A stretch of 64,000 nucleotides of DNA from Rhodocyclales bacterium (GCA_026399475.1 JAPLQY010000023.1:1-64000), one strand, 5' to 3'. Counted from the stretch's first letter, positions 34,321-46,091 are shown. The notes: generated by a model from the sequence alone, not told the origin. Numbers and translations: made by a program.

Positions 34321-35252
34321 GGCGGCACTGCGCGTTGCGAAGCCTCATTGTCACGGGAGGGTTCCTTGAAAACCCACTTTCGGTGCCAGTGCAGAAACTC
34401 CGGTTGCGGCAAATAGTCCCGGCTCTGAGGCAGGATAAGGCTCGCCCCGTGGTAGGCGAGCATTCTTCCGGCTGCCTCGTCGCTGCCGTGAAGGTGTTGG
34501 CTGAAGGCGATTTGGTAGGTGTCAGTCAAGACCGTGAATGCACCCAAGTCGAACACTTTGTGATGCAGCGAACACAGGGCCATACCGTTGGGCACGATGT
34601 CGGGGCCCTGCGCCTGAAACCACTTGATATGCGCGGCTTCCAGGCCGATGGTCTGCCGACCGAGGCGCAGATCGTGGCCGCAGACGCTGCAGCGGTACTG
34701 GTAAGCGAGCAGTACCTTCTCGCGAAATGCGGGGTCGCGACGGCGGGCTGAATCCTGCATTGATGCCGAATCAGACAGATCGGTGGACAAACCCACTGCC
34801 GCAAGGACTTCGCTGCGAATGGATTCCGGAAAATGCGCATCGACGATACGCTGGGCAATGGTTGCGACAAGCTGCGGGTCGCGTTGCAGGGCCTCGCGCA
34901 ATGCGGGCGGGAAGCCGCCATGCACGTGGTTGTCGCGCAGTTCGGTCAGGGTTGGCGTAGCGGACGGAGGGCGACCAAGGATGTTCGCCGGACCTTCCAG
35001 TTGCCACAATCCATCGGTCTGTAGGTGCCAGAACGGATAATGACGCGAATTGGCCGATCCATCCGGCCCAAACTCATCAAGCAGTTCCTTGAGGCGCGGC
35101 TCCGCCTCGTTCCAGTCGATCGCCGCCGTATTGCCAGCGCCGACTCTTGCCAGCGCGAACAGGACCAGCAGCGGCTTATGCACTGCGCGCTGGTCGCCGC
35201 GTTGCCATACGCGCATGCGGTCGAATGCATGGAGAATCTCGTCGCGAGTCAT
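34317..35252 (-). CDS. HNH endonuclease, probable phosphorothioate-dependent (ScoMcrA-type)
   Basis: It encodes 311 residues. The first ~150 residues resemble the sulfur-binding domain of type IV enzymes: AVHKPLLVLFALARVGAG, then SRHYPFWHLQTDGLWQLEG. The C-terminal half is an HNH nuclease with a zinc knuckle (CSVCGHDLRLG), LEAAHIKWFQAQGPDIVPNG and ALCSLHHKVFD. Such enzymes cut DNA carrying DndA-E phosphorothioates. No dnd gene is seen here, which fits a host that restricts modified foreign DNA. The start overlaps the HIT gene stop by 4 bases, and the gene converges on fic. Confidence 0.8.
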   Translation of the reverse strand: MTRDEILHAFDRMRVWQRGDQRAVHKPLLVLFALARVGAGNTAAIDWNEAEPRLKELLDEFGPDGSANSRHYPFWHLQTDGLWQLEGPANILGRPPSATPTLTELRDNHVHGGFPPALREALQRDPQLVATIAQRIVDAHFPESIRSEVLAAVGLSTDLSDSASMQDSARRRDPAFREKVLLAYQYRCSVCGHDLRLGRQTIGLEAAHIKWFQAQGPDIVPNGMALCSLHHKVFDLGAFTVLTDTYQIAFSQHLHGSDEAAGRMLAYHGASLILPQSRDYLPQPEFLHWHRKWVFKEPSRDNEASQRAVPP

Positions 35253-35632
35253 GGCCAGTATTTTGCCTTTTCCGGCAATACCCAGCGGATGCCTCCGCGA
35301 GGGTCCTCGCGGTCACCCTTGTAGCGTGGAATCAAATGAATGTGCAGGTGTGCCACGGTCTGTCCGGCTGCGGCGCCATTATTGATGCCGATATTGTAGC
35401 CATCCGGCTGGAATTGGGCGTCAAGCACAAGCTTGGCCTCGTCCAGCAAGCGCAGCAGGCTTGCGCGTTCCGCCTCGGTGGCCTCGAAGAATGATCCGAA
35501 GTGCCGGCGGGGAAGGATGAGCGTGTGGCCGAGCGAAACGGGGAATCCGTCGCGAACGACAAGGGCCAGATCGTCGCCGGCAACGAGGCGTGACGAGGGC
35601 AACCGACAGAACGGACACGACATTTCTTCCAT
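35249..35632 (-). CDS. HIT-family hydrolase
   Basis: It encodes 127 residues from ATG 35632 (35623 is also possible). MSCPFCRLPSSRLVAGDDLA is the N-terminal zinc/dimer segment and GQTVAHLHIHLIPRYKGD the histidine triad active site. HIT proteins hydrolyse nucleoside phosphoramidates or dinucleotides. It overlaps the HNH gene (ATGA) and would be cotranscribed with it. The family is mostly housekeeping, so the HNH gene may simply have landed behind it. Confidence 0.92.
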   Translation of the reverse strand: MEEMSCPFCRLPSSRLVAGDDLALVVRDGFPVSLGHTLILPRRHFGSFFEATEAERASLLRLLDEAKLVLDAQFQPDGYNIGINNGAAAGQTVAHLHIHLIPRYKGDREDPRGGIRWVLPEKAKYWP

Positions 35633-35756
35633 GGCTTGCTTTATCCACCACTTGCATTCGGAATGCAAGCGGCCTAATGCCTTGCCGATTCGGACGCCAG
35701 TCTGCAAAGTCTCTGTGTATTATTCAAACAGTCACTCACCAACTCTGGAGCCCCAC

Positions 35757-36146
35757 ATGCTCACACTCGAAGACGCACATCGCATCAGTTTGGCCGCCCG
35801 GCGCGCCGCTGCCGAAAACAACTGGAACGTTGTCATTGCGGTCGTCGATGACGGCGGTCATCTGATTTCGCTGGAGCGGATGGACGGGACCCAGAAGGGC
35901 TCCGTGCGCGTGGCCGAGCAGAAGGCCCGGACCGCGATTCTCTACAAGCGGCCGTCGAAGGCCTTCGAGGACATGGTGTTGAAGGGCCGCCCGGTGATGA
36001 TGACGATGCCTGACGTGATCTGCCTGGAGGGTGGCGTGCCGCTGATTCGCGACGGCGTCCATGTCGGTGCGATCGGCGTGTCCGGCGTCAAGTCGTCCGA
36101 GGACGGAATCGTCGCGGCGGCAGGCGCAGCCGCGCTTGGCGCGTAG
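35757..36146 (+). CDS. GlcG/HbpS-like heme-binding protein (DUF336)
   Basis: It encodes 129 residues. MLTLEDAHRISLAARRAAAE, VVIAVVDDGGHLISLERMDG and GGVPLIRDGVHVGAIGVSGV are the family's conserved stretches. Members bind heme or act as sensors of oxidative stress; in GlcG operons the role is unclear. No signal peptide is present, so it is cytoplasmic. CTGGAG provides the ribosome site. It is monocistronic. Confidence 0.9.
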   Translation: MLTLEDAHRISLAARRAAAENNWNVVIAVVDDGGHLISLERMDGTQKGSVRVAEQKARTAILYKRPSKAFEDMVLKGRPVMMTMPDVICLEGGVPLIRDGVHVGAIGVSGVKSSEDGIVAAAGAAALGA

Positions 36147-36164
36147 CCGGCCGCGCGTGCCCGG

Positions 36165-36533
36165 CTAGCCGGCGATCATGCGGGCGAATTCGCCGCTGTG
36201 GATCAGCCGTCGCAGTTCGCTGGCGCCGCCGACCAGGATGCCGTTGACGAACACCATTGGAAAGGTGGGCCAGCCGGTCCACATCTTGAGGGCGTTGCGC
36301 CGTCGCCACTGGTTCAGATAGCTTCCGTACTCGAGATATTTGTAAGGCGTGCCGAGCGCATCCAGCGCCTTGCGTGCCTGCTTCGGGAAGGGGTTTTGCG
36401 CCATGCCGACGACGACCACCTTGTTGGCGGAAATCGCGGCCTGTACTTCCTGCACGATGTCGGCGTTGTTGTCCGTTATGGTCTGGCGGATGGCGGGATG
36501 AATATGGGCTTCGTCAAGTACGCTGCGACTCAT
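36165..36533 (-). CDS. Glutaredoxin-like protein without active-site cysteine
   Basis: It encodes 122 residues from ATG 36533. The glutaredoxin fold is clear: VVVVGMAQNPFPKQARKALD near residue 40, TGWPTFPMVFVNGILVGGAS near residue 88 (with the cis-proline TFP) and the final helix. At the place of CPYC/CGFS it reads NPFP, and I see no cysteine in the protein. It therefore cannot do thiol-disulfide exchange; a structural or binding role is more likely. Cysteine-free members of this subfamily exist in betaproteobacteria, as far as I recall. Confidence 0.85.
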   Translation of the reverse strand: MSRSVLDEAHIHPAIRQTITDNNADIVQEVQAAISANKVVVVGMAQNPFPKQARKALDALGTPYKYLEYGSYLNQWRRRNALKMWTGWPTFPMVFVNGILVGGASELRRLIHSGEFARMIAG

Positions 36534-36598
36534 GTGGGCCCCTGTTTGCCTGGGTTTCCTGCTGCAATGATGACGACCTTGCCGGCCGGCGTAAGCGA

Positions 36599-38023
36599 TC
36601 ACGCATTGTGGCCCAGATGTGAAATAGCGTTGGCATAGTAGTTGAGCGTTTCGATCTGCTCCGGCGCCGGACGGAACAGTCCGTCCTCTTCCAGCACGAT
36701 GTGGCGCAGGGTCAGCATGCGCAGGCCGACGCCGAAAGCATAGTCGTGGTCATGGCGCGGGATGTACAGATGTGCGCCGCGCGCCTCCAGCTCGCCCATC
36801 CGCGCATGGGCCGCCGCCTTCAGTTCGAGTTCGCTCAGGGCGCGCGACGGTTCACGCGCCAGGATGCTGGCTACCAAGGAGACCGGCAGCACGGGAATGA
36901 CGCCGCCGATGGCGTCCATCAGCCGTGCGGCGATGGCCCCCACCTCGGCACGCCGCTCGGCGTCGTTCAGCGCGGGGAAGTGCAGGCCGCGTTCGCGCGC
37001 GTAGGCGCGCACCGAAAACGGTGTGCCGAAGTTGACGCAGGCGTAGCCGAAGCGATGCCAGCCGCCGCGCAGAACCTGCGACATGTTGTGCACAAAGAAT
37101 CCGGCGGTAATCACCAGCCCGCGCAGGCGTCCCGGGCGCGGCGCATCGGGGTGGAGCTTGAGCAATTGGCTGCGGTCCTCCAGCACGCGGTCGTAGTTGA
37201 GGCCGACGGGAATGAAGACCAGATCGCGCCGGCCGTCTTCCTCGCGTTCGTCGAAGGTTTTCAGCATGTAGTCGAGCAGGCCGAACTTCGGCGGCCGCAG
37301 GCGGCCATCCATGGTCAGCCCTCCCTCGGGAAACACCGCCTGGGTGACGCCGGCTTCGGAGGCCATCTGCACGTAGCGGGAGAGTACGGTGCGGTAAAGG
37401 GGATCGCCGGAATTGCGCCGCACGAAATAGGCGCCCATGGCCCGGATCAATTGTTGCAGCGGCCAGATGCGCGCCCATTCGCCAACCGCGAAGGACAGCG
37501 TGGCGCGCTCAGCGGCGAGGAAGGCCACCAGCACGTAATCCATGTTGCTGCGGTGATTGATGACGAAGACGATGGTCGACTTCGGATCGATCCGGGACAG
37601 TGCCTCTTCATCCACGAAGCCGATGCGCACGCGGTAGAGGGCCCGCGCCGCTGCGCGCGCCAGGGCATAGCCGACGCGGTAATAGATGTAGGCATTGAAC
37701 GAGGGCACGATTTCCCGCGCGTAGCGATCGATGCGCCGCCATACATCGCCCAGCACCTCGTTGCTGACCACCGCATGTGCCGCAGCCGCAGCCTGCACCT
37801 TGTGGTCATGGAACAGGCGATCGATCAGTACCTGGCGGCGGGTTAGCTTGAAGGAAGGCAGTTCGATGTTGAGTCGGCCGCCGATGTGGCGAATGACAAT
37901 CTTGATGCGGCGGCGGAAGAACCAGCGCATGCCGGGTACCAGCAGCAGCACCAGCACTGCCCAGCCGGCAAGGCCGGCCAGTATGACGAATGCCCAGAGT
38001 GGCACTGCCACTGTTTCGGTCAT
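36599..38023 (-). CDS. PlsB-like glycerol-3-phosphate 1-acyltransferase
   Basis: It encodes 474 residues. One N-terminal membrane segment (LWAFVILAGLAGWAVLVLLL) precedes the acyltransferase domain, with IVFVINHRSNMDYVLVAFLA (the HX4D box) and QAVFPEGGLTMDGRLRPPKF (the FPEGG substrate box). It resembles the PlsB family more than PlsC but is much shorter than E. coli PlsB. With plsY at 50.9 kb the genome has two possible routes for the first acylation of glycerol-3-phosphate. It may act on the inner membrane. Confidence 0.85.
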   Translation of the reverse strand: MTETVAVPLWAFVILAGLAGWAVLVLLLVPGMRWFFRRRIKIVIRHIGGRLNIELPSFKLTRRQVLIDRLFHDHKVQAAAAAHAVVSNEVLGDVWRRIDRYAREIVPSFNAYIYYRVGYALARAAARALYRVRIGFVDEEALSRIDPKSTIVFVINHRSNMDYVLVAFLAAERATLSFAVGEWARIWPLQQLIRAMGAYFVRRNSGDPLYRTVLSRYVQMASEAGVTQAVFPEGGLTMDGRLRPPKFGLLDYMLKTFDEREEDGRRDLVFIPVGLNYDRVLEDRSQLLKLHPDAPRPGRLRGLVITAGFFVHNMSQVLRGGWHRFGYACVNFGTPFSVRAYARERGLHFPALNDAERRAEVGAIAARLMDAIGGVIPVLPVSLVASILAREPSRALSELELKAAAHARMGELEARGAHLYIPRHDHDYAFGVGLRMLTLRHIVLEEDGLFRPAPEQIETLNYYANAISHLGHNA

Positions 38024-38155
38024 CGTGAGTCTCCTCCGCCTTGCTGGTTCGACGACGAAGCCGGGTCGAAGCCGCGCCGCTTATTTGGAGATCATAGCAG
38101 CCATGTACCTGGCACTTGAGTCCCGCGCTCGCGATCCCGGGAACCCGGCGGATCG

Positions 38156-39106
38156 CTACAACCCCTGCACCCACGCCGGGCGCAGCCTGGCCATCTCCGG
38201 CGCCACAAGGGCAGCCCGGATTTCGTTGAGCAGGCGCGGCTTTTCCGCGCCCAGGTTGCCCTTCAGTACCAGGCGGTTGGAGACGTGGTCGCTGCGGAAT
38301 ACCGTGCGCCTGAGCTCCAGCGCCGAGATGAAGGCTTCCATTTCGGCAAACAGCTCGCGCTGATCGCAAGGCTGCCATTCCGGGAAGGCGGCGCGGAAGC
38401 GTTCTTCACCCTGCGGGAAGCTCACCACCAGCGTGGCCAGATATTCCGGCTGCGTGGCATTGGCCAGTCGTGCGGAGTTCGCGGCGTGCTGTGCCGACAG
38501 CGTCCTGCCGCCGAGGCCGTTCAGGATCATTACCGAACGTTTGATGCCGGCTTGCTGCAGTTTGTCGAGGGCTTCGCAGGTACTGGCGAAGGTTTCGCCC
38601 TTGTGCACCTTTGCCAGCACTTCATCGTCGCCCGACTCGGCGCCGACGTAGGCCATGCTGAGGCCCGCGGCGGCCAGGGCTTTCAGTTCGTCGACTGACT
38701 TCTTCTTCAGGTTGCGCGGCAGGCAGTAGCTGGAGACGCGGCGCACCGCCGGCAAATGTTCGCGAATCGCGCCGAGAATCTCCAGCAGGCGCCGGGTCGG
38801 CAGGACCAGTGCGTCGCCGTCGGCGAGGAACACGCGGCGGATGTCGCTGCCGAAACGCTCACCGCAGCGGCGCAGGGTTTCCAGCGTTTCCGCGGCATCA
38901 CGGGCGCGGAATTTCTTCTGCGGCGCGGTGTACATCTCGCAGAAGCTGCATTGATTCCACGAGCAGCCGTCGGTCACGGGCAGGATCAGCGATTCCGCCT
39001 CGCTGGGCGGGCGGAATACCGGGTCGACATAGCGGATGGGAAAGCCTGTGTTCACGCCGGCAATTATCGCAGGCCGGCGAGGGGTATGATCCGTCGCCTT
39101 TCGCAT
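38156..39106 (-). CDS. Radical SAM protein
   Basis: It encodes 316 residues if the ATG at 39106 is used (GGGATAAAG upstream); a GTG at 39055 would remove 17 residues and leave more room for divergent promoters. The cluster motif is TDGCSWNQCSFCEMYTAP (CxxxCxxC), and PVFRPPSEAESLILPVTDG before it is a conserved family phrase. VGAESGDDEVLAKVHKG is the later radical SAM strand. The reaction is unknown for this family. It is divergent from the exonuclease gene. Confidence 0.9.
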   Translation of the reverse strand: MRKATDHTPRRPAIIAGVNTGFPIRYVDPVFRPPSEAESLILPVTDGCSWNQCSFCEMYTAPQKKFRARDAAETLETLRRCGERFGSDIRRVFLADGDALVLPTRRLLEILGAIREHLPAVRRVSSYCLPRNLKKKSVDELKALAAAGLSMAYVGAESGDDEVLAKVHKGETFASTCEALDKLQQAGIKRSVMILNGLGGRTLSAQHAANSARLANATQPEYLATLVVSFPQGEERFRAAFPEWQPCDQRELFAEMEAFISALELRRTVFRSDHVSNRLVLKGNLGAEKPRLLNEIRAALVAPEMARLRPAWVQGL

Positions 39107-39122
39107 TCTTTATCCCGACCCC

Positions 39123-40502
39123 ATGCCTTTTCCCGCCCTGGTCTTTGTCGACCTGGAAACCACCGGCGCCACGGCGACCGCCGACCGCATCACCGAAATC
39201 GGCATTGTCGAGGTCGATGAGCAGGGCGTGCGCGAGTGGTCCTGCCTGGTCAACCCGGGCACCCCGATTTCGGGCTTCATCGAGCGCCTGACCGGGATTT
39301 CGAATGCGATGGTGGCCGACGCGCCGCCGTTCGAGGAGGTCGCGGAAGAGGTCAAGACGCGTCTGGAGGGGCGGCTTTTCATCGCCCACAACGCGCGCTT
39401 CGACTATGGTTTTCTGAAGAACGAATTCAAGCGCGCCGGCCATGACTTTCGCGCCACGGTCTTGTGCACCGTGAAGCTCTCGCGCAAGCTGTTTCCACAG
39501 CATGCGAAGCACAACCTGGACAGCCTGATAGCGCGCCATGATCTCACCGTGAGCAGCCGGCATCGGGCCTTGGGCGACGCCCGGCTGATCCACCAGTTCT
39601 GGGGTCGATTGCAGGCCGAGGTGGAGCCGGAACTGCTGGCGCAAACTGTCAAGGCCCTGACGGCGCGTCCGAGCCTGCCGGTCAACCTCGATCCGGCGGC
39701 GATCGACGATCTGCCGGAAGGTGCAGGCGTGTACCTGTTCTATGGCGAGAACGACCTGCCGCTGTACGTCGGCAAGAGCAAGGAGTTGAAGAAGCGCGTG
39801 TTGGCCCATTTCGCCGCCGATCACTCGGCGGCCAGGGAAATGAATCTGGCGCAACAGGTGCGGCGTATCGAATGCATCGAAACCGGCGGCGAGATCGGCG
39901 CGCTGCTCAAGGAAGCGACGCTGATCAAGCAATTGCAGCCGATCCACAATCGAGTCCTGCGCCGCAACGAGGAAGTCTGTTTCTGGCAACTCGTCGAAGT
40001 GCGCCCCGGCGAGTGGCAGCCGCAGCTGATGCTGGCGAGCGATCTCGACTTCGGGCAGCAGGAGCAGTTATACGGGCCGTCCAAGAGCGCGAGGGATGCG
40101 AAGAAAAGCCTGACCGAGCTGGCGAAGGAGCACGGCCTCTGTCACGCGTTGCTCGGGCTGGAGAAGGTCAAGCCGGGCAAGCCCTGCTTTGCGCACCAGT
40201 TGCAGCAATGCCGGGGGGCCTGCGTCGGCAAGGAGCCGGTGTCTTTCCACAGCGCGCGCCTGATGGTGGCGCTGAGCCACCAGCGGCTGGCCCCGTGGCC
40301 CTTCGCGGGGCCAGCATGGTTCAGGGAGGGCGACGAGGTGCACCTGATCGATCACTGGCGCCATCTTGGCACGGCGCGCAGCGAAGCGGACCTTTACGAC
40401 CTGCTGGAGGCCAAGCCGCCCGCCTTCGATCGCGACACTTATCGCATTCTGGTCAAGGCGGTCGATCGCATGATGCCGCTGGCGGCGAAGCCGGGGCGCT
40501 GA
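39123..40502 (+). CDS. DnaQ-type exonuclease fused to a GIY-YIG nuclease domain
   Basis: It encodes 459 residues in two parts. Residues 1-175 are a DEDDh 3'-5' exonuclease (LVFVDLETTGATATADRITE, then LFIAHNARFDYGFLKNEFKR and SRHRALGDARL). Residues 195-300 are a GIY-YIG domain (GAGVYLFYGENDLPLYVGKS, then GALLKEATLIKQLQPIHN) as in UvrC and Cho. Residues 300-459 are an unassigned tail. The fusion suggests DNA repair or processing; related fused proteins are annotated as DNA polymerase III epsilon-like or Cho-like. Confidence 0.92.
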   Translation: MPFPALVFVDLETTGATATADRITEIGIVEVDEQGVREWSCLVNPGTPISGFIERLTGISNAMVADAPPFEEVAEEVKTRLEGRLFIAHNARFDYGFLKNEFKRAGHDFRATVLCTVKLSRKLFPQHAKHNLDSLIARHDLTVSSRHRALGDARLIHQFWGRLQAEVEPELLAQTVKALTARPSLPVNLDPAAIDDLPEGAGVYLFYGENDLPLYVGKSKELKKRVLAHFAADHSAAREMNLAQQVRRIECIETGGEIGALLKEATLIKQLQPIHNRVLRRNEEVCFWQLVEVRPGEWQPQLMLASDLDFGQQEQLYGPSKSARDAKKSLTELAKEHGLCHALLGLEKVKPGKPCFAHQLQQCRGACVGKEPVSFHSARLMVALSHQRLAPWPFAGPAWFREGDEVHLIDHWRHLGTARSEADLYDLLEAKPPAFDRDTYRILVKAVDRMMPLAAKPGR

Positions 40503-40526
40503 ACCACTACACCCGGGAACCGGGGC

Positions 40527-41423
40527 TCAGCGCGCTTCCGTGATGGACTTGCTGCGCAGCCGCGCGAGTCGATCCTTGATTTCCGCCATGGCCGCAGCGG
40601 CGGCTTTTTCGCCTTCGAGTACGGCGCGGTGGCGGCCGGCGAAATCGGTGGCGGGCAACTCGATGGTGACCGGGCGAATAACGATATCCGCCTCGGTCGT
40701 TTCATGGCGGCTGATCGATCGTCCCATGATGGCAAAAGTTTGCAGCAGCACGTCGAGCGTGCTCGAGGTGCGTGCATCGCGCGGATTGACGGAGATGTCC
40801 ACCGCGATCACGAAGTTGGCGCCGAGGCTGCGCGCAGCCCGCACCGGTATCGGGCTGACCAGGCCGCCATCGACATATTCGTGGCCGTTGATGCTCACCG
40901 GCTGGAACACGCCGGGTACGGCGGACGAGGCGCGCACCGCCATACCGGTGTTGCCGGTGCGAAAGAGGACGGATTCGCCGCTCTTCAAATCCGTGGCGAC
41001 CACGGAAAAGCTGCGCGGCAGTTTTTCCAGGGGCCGGTTGGCCACGGCGCCGTTGACAAAGTTCTGCAGCGCTTCGCCCTTGAACACGCCGCGATCCGGC
41101 AGGGACCAGTCGCCGATCTGGCCCGTGTCCATGTCGAGCGCGATCTTCTGCAATTCGAACCCGGAAAGCCCGGAGGCATAGAGTGCGCCGACTACGGCGC
41201 CGGCGCTGGTGCCGACAATGATATCGGGCACGATGCCCTGTGCTTCGAGCGCCTTGATTACGCCGATATGGGCGAAGCCACGCGCTGCGCCACCGCCGAG
41301 TGCAAGGCCGATCTTGACCGGCACCGGTGCCGGCGGGGGTGGCGGCTTCTCGCCCAGAAGCGCGCAGCCGGGCAGGAATGCGATGGCCAGGACGGCGAGC
41401 AGGTGGCGAGGAGCAAAGGGCAT
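40527..41423 (-). CDS. Patatin-like phospholipase lipoprotein
   Basis: It encodes 298 residues. A lipobox (FLPGC) at residues 17-21 implies lipid anchoring. The patatin domain has the oxyanion hole GLALGGGAARGFAHIGVI, the serine elbow IIVGTSAGAVVGALYASGL and the aspartate in EYVDGGLVSPIPV. It is RssA-like and may act on membrane lipids at the cell envelope. Pro-rich linker PPPPPAPVPV lies after the anchor. Confidence 0.9.
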   Translation of the reverse strand: MPFAPRHLLAVLAIAFLPGCALLGEKPPPPPAPVPVKIGLALGGGAARGFAHIGVIKALEAQGIVPDIIVGTSAGAVVGALYASGLSGFELQKIALDMDTGQIGDWSLPDRGVFKGEALQNFVNGAVANRPLEKLPRSFSVVATDLKSGESVLFRTGNTGMAVRASSAVPGVFQPVSINGHEYVDGGLVSPIPVRAARSLGANFVIAVDISVNPRDARTSSTLDVLLQTFAIMGRSISRHETTEADIVIRPVTIELPATDFAGRHRAVLEGEKAAAAAMAEIKDRLARLRSKSITEAR

Positions 41424-41483
41424 GACGTGAGTCCCCGGAACCTGGGGATGGGGATGCCCCGGTTCAGGGATGCTGCCGGTTGT

Positions 41484-41732
41484 TCAGCTCGACGCGCCGG
41501 GTTTCCGGCCGGGGCTCTTGGGCGGAATGTATCCCGCCACCCGGCACAGCACGGCTTCGATTTTCTGGCCGTCGGTGTTGAAGCGAGTCACGCTGCACTT
41601 GGAAATTTCGCCGCGTGCAGACAGATCGGAAATCGAACGGCGCACTTTCGCCAGCGAGATCCCCGTTGCGGCAGCAATTTCCGAGTCGAAGCGCTGACCG
41701 TTGTCTTTGAGGTATTGCATGATTTCTTGCAT
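41484..41732 (-). CDS. Small winged-helix protein
   Basis: It encodes 82 residues from ATG 41732, with GGAG 8 bases upstream; an earlier in-frame start at 41786 has no such site. The body is a winged helix-turn-helix (MQEIMQYLKDNGQRFDSEIA, ATGISLAKVRRSISDLSARG) followed by the wing CSVTRFNTDGQKIEAVLCRV. It is probably a DNA-binding regulator. The C-terminus (PPKSPGRKPGASS) is basic and flexible. Targets are unknown. Confidence 0.75.
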   Translation of the reverse strand: MQEIMQYLKDNGQRFDSEIAAATGISLAKVRRSISDLSARGEISKCSVTRFNTDGQKIEAVLCRVAGYIPPKSPGRKPGASS

Positions 41733-41863
41733 ATCAAGTGCTCCGCGTGAAGGTGAAAACATGGAATCCACCCCTTCATTCATCAAAACAGCCTACCAAG
41801 TGCCTGCCATCCAAAACACAGGAGGGCGACCCCTCGTCACTTTCTGCCAACCACCTGAAGTAC

Positions 41864-41939
41864 TGGTGGGCCCAGCGAGACTCGAACTCGCAACCAAAGG
41901 ATTATGAGTCCTCTGCTCTAACCATTGAGCTACAGGCCC
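41864..41939 (-). tRNA. tRNA-Ile2 (CAT, lysidine-type)
   Basis: A 76-base cloverleaf on the minus strand runs from GGGCCTG to GGGCCCACCA, with CCA encoded. The anticodon CAT is at 41904-41906 in the loop of GGACTCATAATCC. The body resembles tRNA-Ile2 (variable region TTGG, discriminator A) rather than elongator or initiator Met. The assignment between Ile2 and Met is by sequence likeness only. It follows rpoD on the same strand. Confidence 0.85.
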
Positions 41940-41989
41940 TTCGTGGAACTGCAACGGCTCGCGTTGCATGAGCCGCTGGTACTGCGCAA

Positions 41990-44218
<2,229 letters not shown>

Positions 44219-44336
44219 GACTATCCTCGGCTGGAACGCGATTGCGGCGCGGCACCGTCGGGCATGGAAACGCCGCGATCTACGCGGGCAGGCCGACTCA
44301 GCGCGCCGTGAAAGCGCTGGGGAACCATTAAGTATA

Positions 44337-46091
44337 TCAGATCGGGGTGCCCGTCGTCGAGGGGGCGCCGGGACGTTTCTTCGCCAGCAGTTCGGCCAGT
44401 CGTTGCCGCTCTTGCGGACTCAAGCCCTGCCGGGCGCGGGCGGTTAGCTGCTCGATCTCGGCAGTGAGTGCCGTGTGGCGCAGGCGCACGATGGAATCGT
44501 TGAACACGCCTTCGAGGGCACCGAGATCCACCTCTTCCACCATGTTTGCGGCGATGGCGGCAATCAGCGCTTCGTGCGGAGTGTCGCGGAAGAACTCCAG
44601 CAGCATGCCGAAGCCCCCGGCCGGCAACTCGCCGTGATCAATGGCATCGGCGATCGCATTCAGCGCCTCGCCCTCCACACGTTCGCGATCGACCAGGTCC
44701 AGCGGCAGACGCGCCGCCCATTCCGGCTTGTGCAGCACGATTTGCAGCAGCTTGTATTCGACGGAGGAGGGCACCGGGCGCTGCTTCATCTGCGCCGGGG
44801 CGTAGCGGCTGCGAGCCAGGGGCTTGAGGCTGCACTGGGCTTCGACTTCAGCCTGCGAGACTTGTGCGCGATGGGCGATTTCCTTGGTCAGCTGAACCCG
44901 CAGTATCGGCGCTGTCATTTTCTGCAACAGGGGTTTCGCCGCGTGCACCAGCATGGCGCGACCCTCGGCGGTATTGGGATTGGTCTGCTTGACCAGTTCG
45001 CGCAGGAGAAATTCGCTCAGGCGGGTTGCGCTTCGGGTCTGCCGGACGAAGGCCTCCTTGCCATGCTCGCGGATGAACTCGTCCGGATCCTGGTTGCCCG
45101 GCATCTGCAGGATTTCAACAATCTTGTTGTCGGCCAGGTGGCCCAGACTCACTTCCATGGCGCGCCAGGCCGCGCGATCGCCTGCACTGTCGCGGTCAAA
45201 GCAGAACACTACGCGACTGGCCTGTTTCAGCAGCTTTTGCACGTTGGCGTCGGTGGCCGCGGTGCCCAGGGTGGCGACCACGTTCTCGACGCCGCTTTGG
45301 ACCAGTCCGACCACGTCCATGTAGCCCTCGACCACCAGGACCGTGTCTTCTTCCTGGATCGCCTTGCGCGCCTGCGAGAGCCCGTAGAGTTCGCGTCCCT
45401 TCTCGAACAGCGGCGTTTCGGGCGAGTTCAGGTACTTCGGCTCGCCTTCGCCGATCACCCGGCCGCCGAAGCCGATCACGTTGCCGCGCTGGTCGAGGAT
45501 GGGAAACATCACCCGGTCGCGGAAGCGGTCGTAGCGGCGCCCCTGCTCATTAACGATGACCAGGCCGCATTCGACCAGCGCCGGGTCGTTGTAATCGGAG
45601 AAGACCTGCTGCAGGCCCTGCCAGCCATCGGGCGCGTAGCCGAGCGCGAATTTTGCGGCGATTTCACCGGTCAGGCCGCGGCCCTTGAGGTAATCGACGG
45701 CCTTCGGCGAAGCCTTCAGCTGCTCGCGGTAGAAGATCATGGCGCGCGCCATGAGTTCGGTCAGCGGCGCCTTCTTCGCCCGCTCGGCCCGGTTGCGTTC
45801 CTCGTGCGGCACCTGCAGGCCGGCCGACGAGGCCAGGTCCTCCACAGCCTCGATGAAGCCGATGCCGGCATGCTGCATCAGGAAGCCGATGGCGCTGCCA
45901 TGCGCGCCGCAGCCGAAGCAGTGATAGAACTGCTTGGATGGGCTGACAGTGAAGGACGGGGTTTTCTCTGAATGGAAGGGGCAACAGGCGCTGTAGTTGG
46001 CGCCGGCCTTCTTCAGCGGGACGTAGCGTTCGACCACATCGACGATGTCGATGCGGGCAAGCAGTTCCTGAACGAAGCTTTCTGGGATCAC
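44337..46091 (-). CDS. dnaG: DNA primase DnaG
   Basis: It encodes 584 residues. The zinc-binding domain is [20 protein letters not shown] with the [10 protein letters not shown] knuckle. The TOPRIM core is [20 protein letters not shown] and [20 protein letters not shown]. The C-terminal helical domain that binds DnaB ends in KKRPGAP. It makes RNA primers at the fork and stands between yqeY and rpoD, with a 118-base gap to rpoD. Confidence 0.98.
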   Translation of the reverse strand: MIPESFVQELLARIDIVDVVERYVPLKKAGANYSACCPFHSEKTPSFTVSPSKQFYHCFGCGAHGSAIGFLMQHAGIGFIEAVEDLASSAGLQVPHEERNRAERAKKAPLTELMARAMIFYREQLKASPKAVDYLKGRGLTGEIAAKFALGYAPDGWQGLQQVFSDYNDPALVECGLVIVNEQGRRYDRFRDRVMFPILDQRGNVIGFGGRVIGEGEPKYLNSPETPLFEKGRELYGLSQARKAIQEEDTVLVVEGYMDVVGLVQSGVENVVATLGTAATDANVQKLLKQASRVVFCFDRDSAGDRAAWRAMEVSLGHLADNKIVEILQMPGNQDPDEFIREHGKEAFVRQTRSATRLSEFLLRELVKQTNPNTAEGRAMLVHAAKPLLQKMTAPILRVQLTKEIAHRAQVSQAEVEAQCSLKPLARSRYAPAQMKQRPVPSSVEYKLLQIVLHKPEWAARLPLDLVDRERVEGEALNAIADAIDHGELPAGGFGMLLEFFRDTPHEALIAAIAANMVEEVDLGALEGVFNDSIVRLRHTALTAEIEQLTARARQGLSPQERQRLAELLAKKRPGAPSTTGTPI

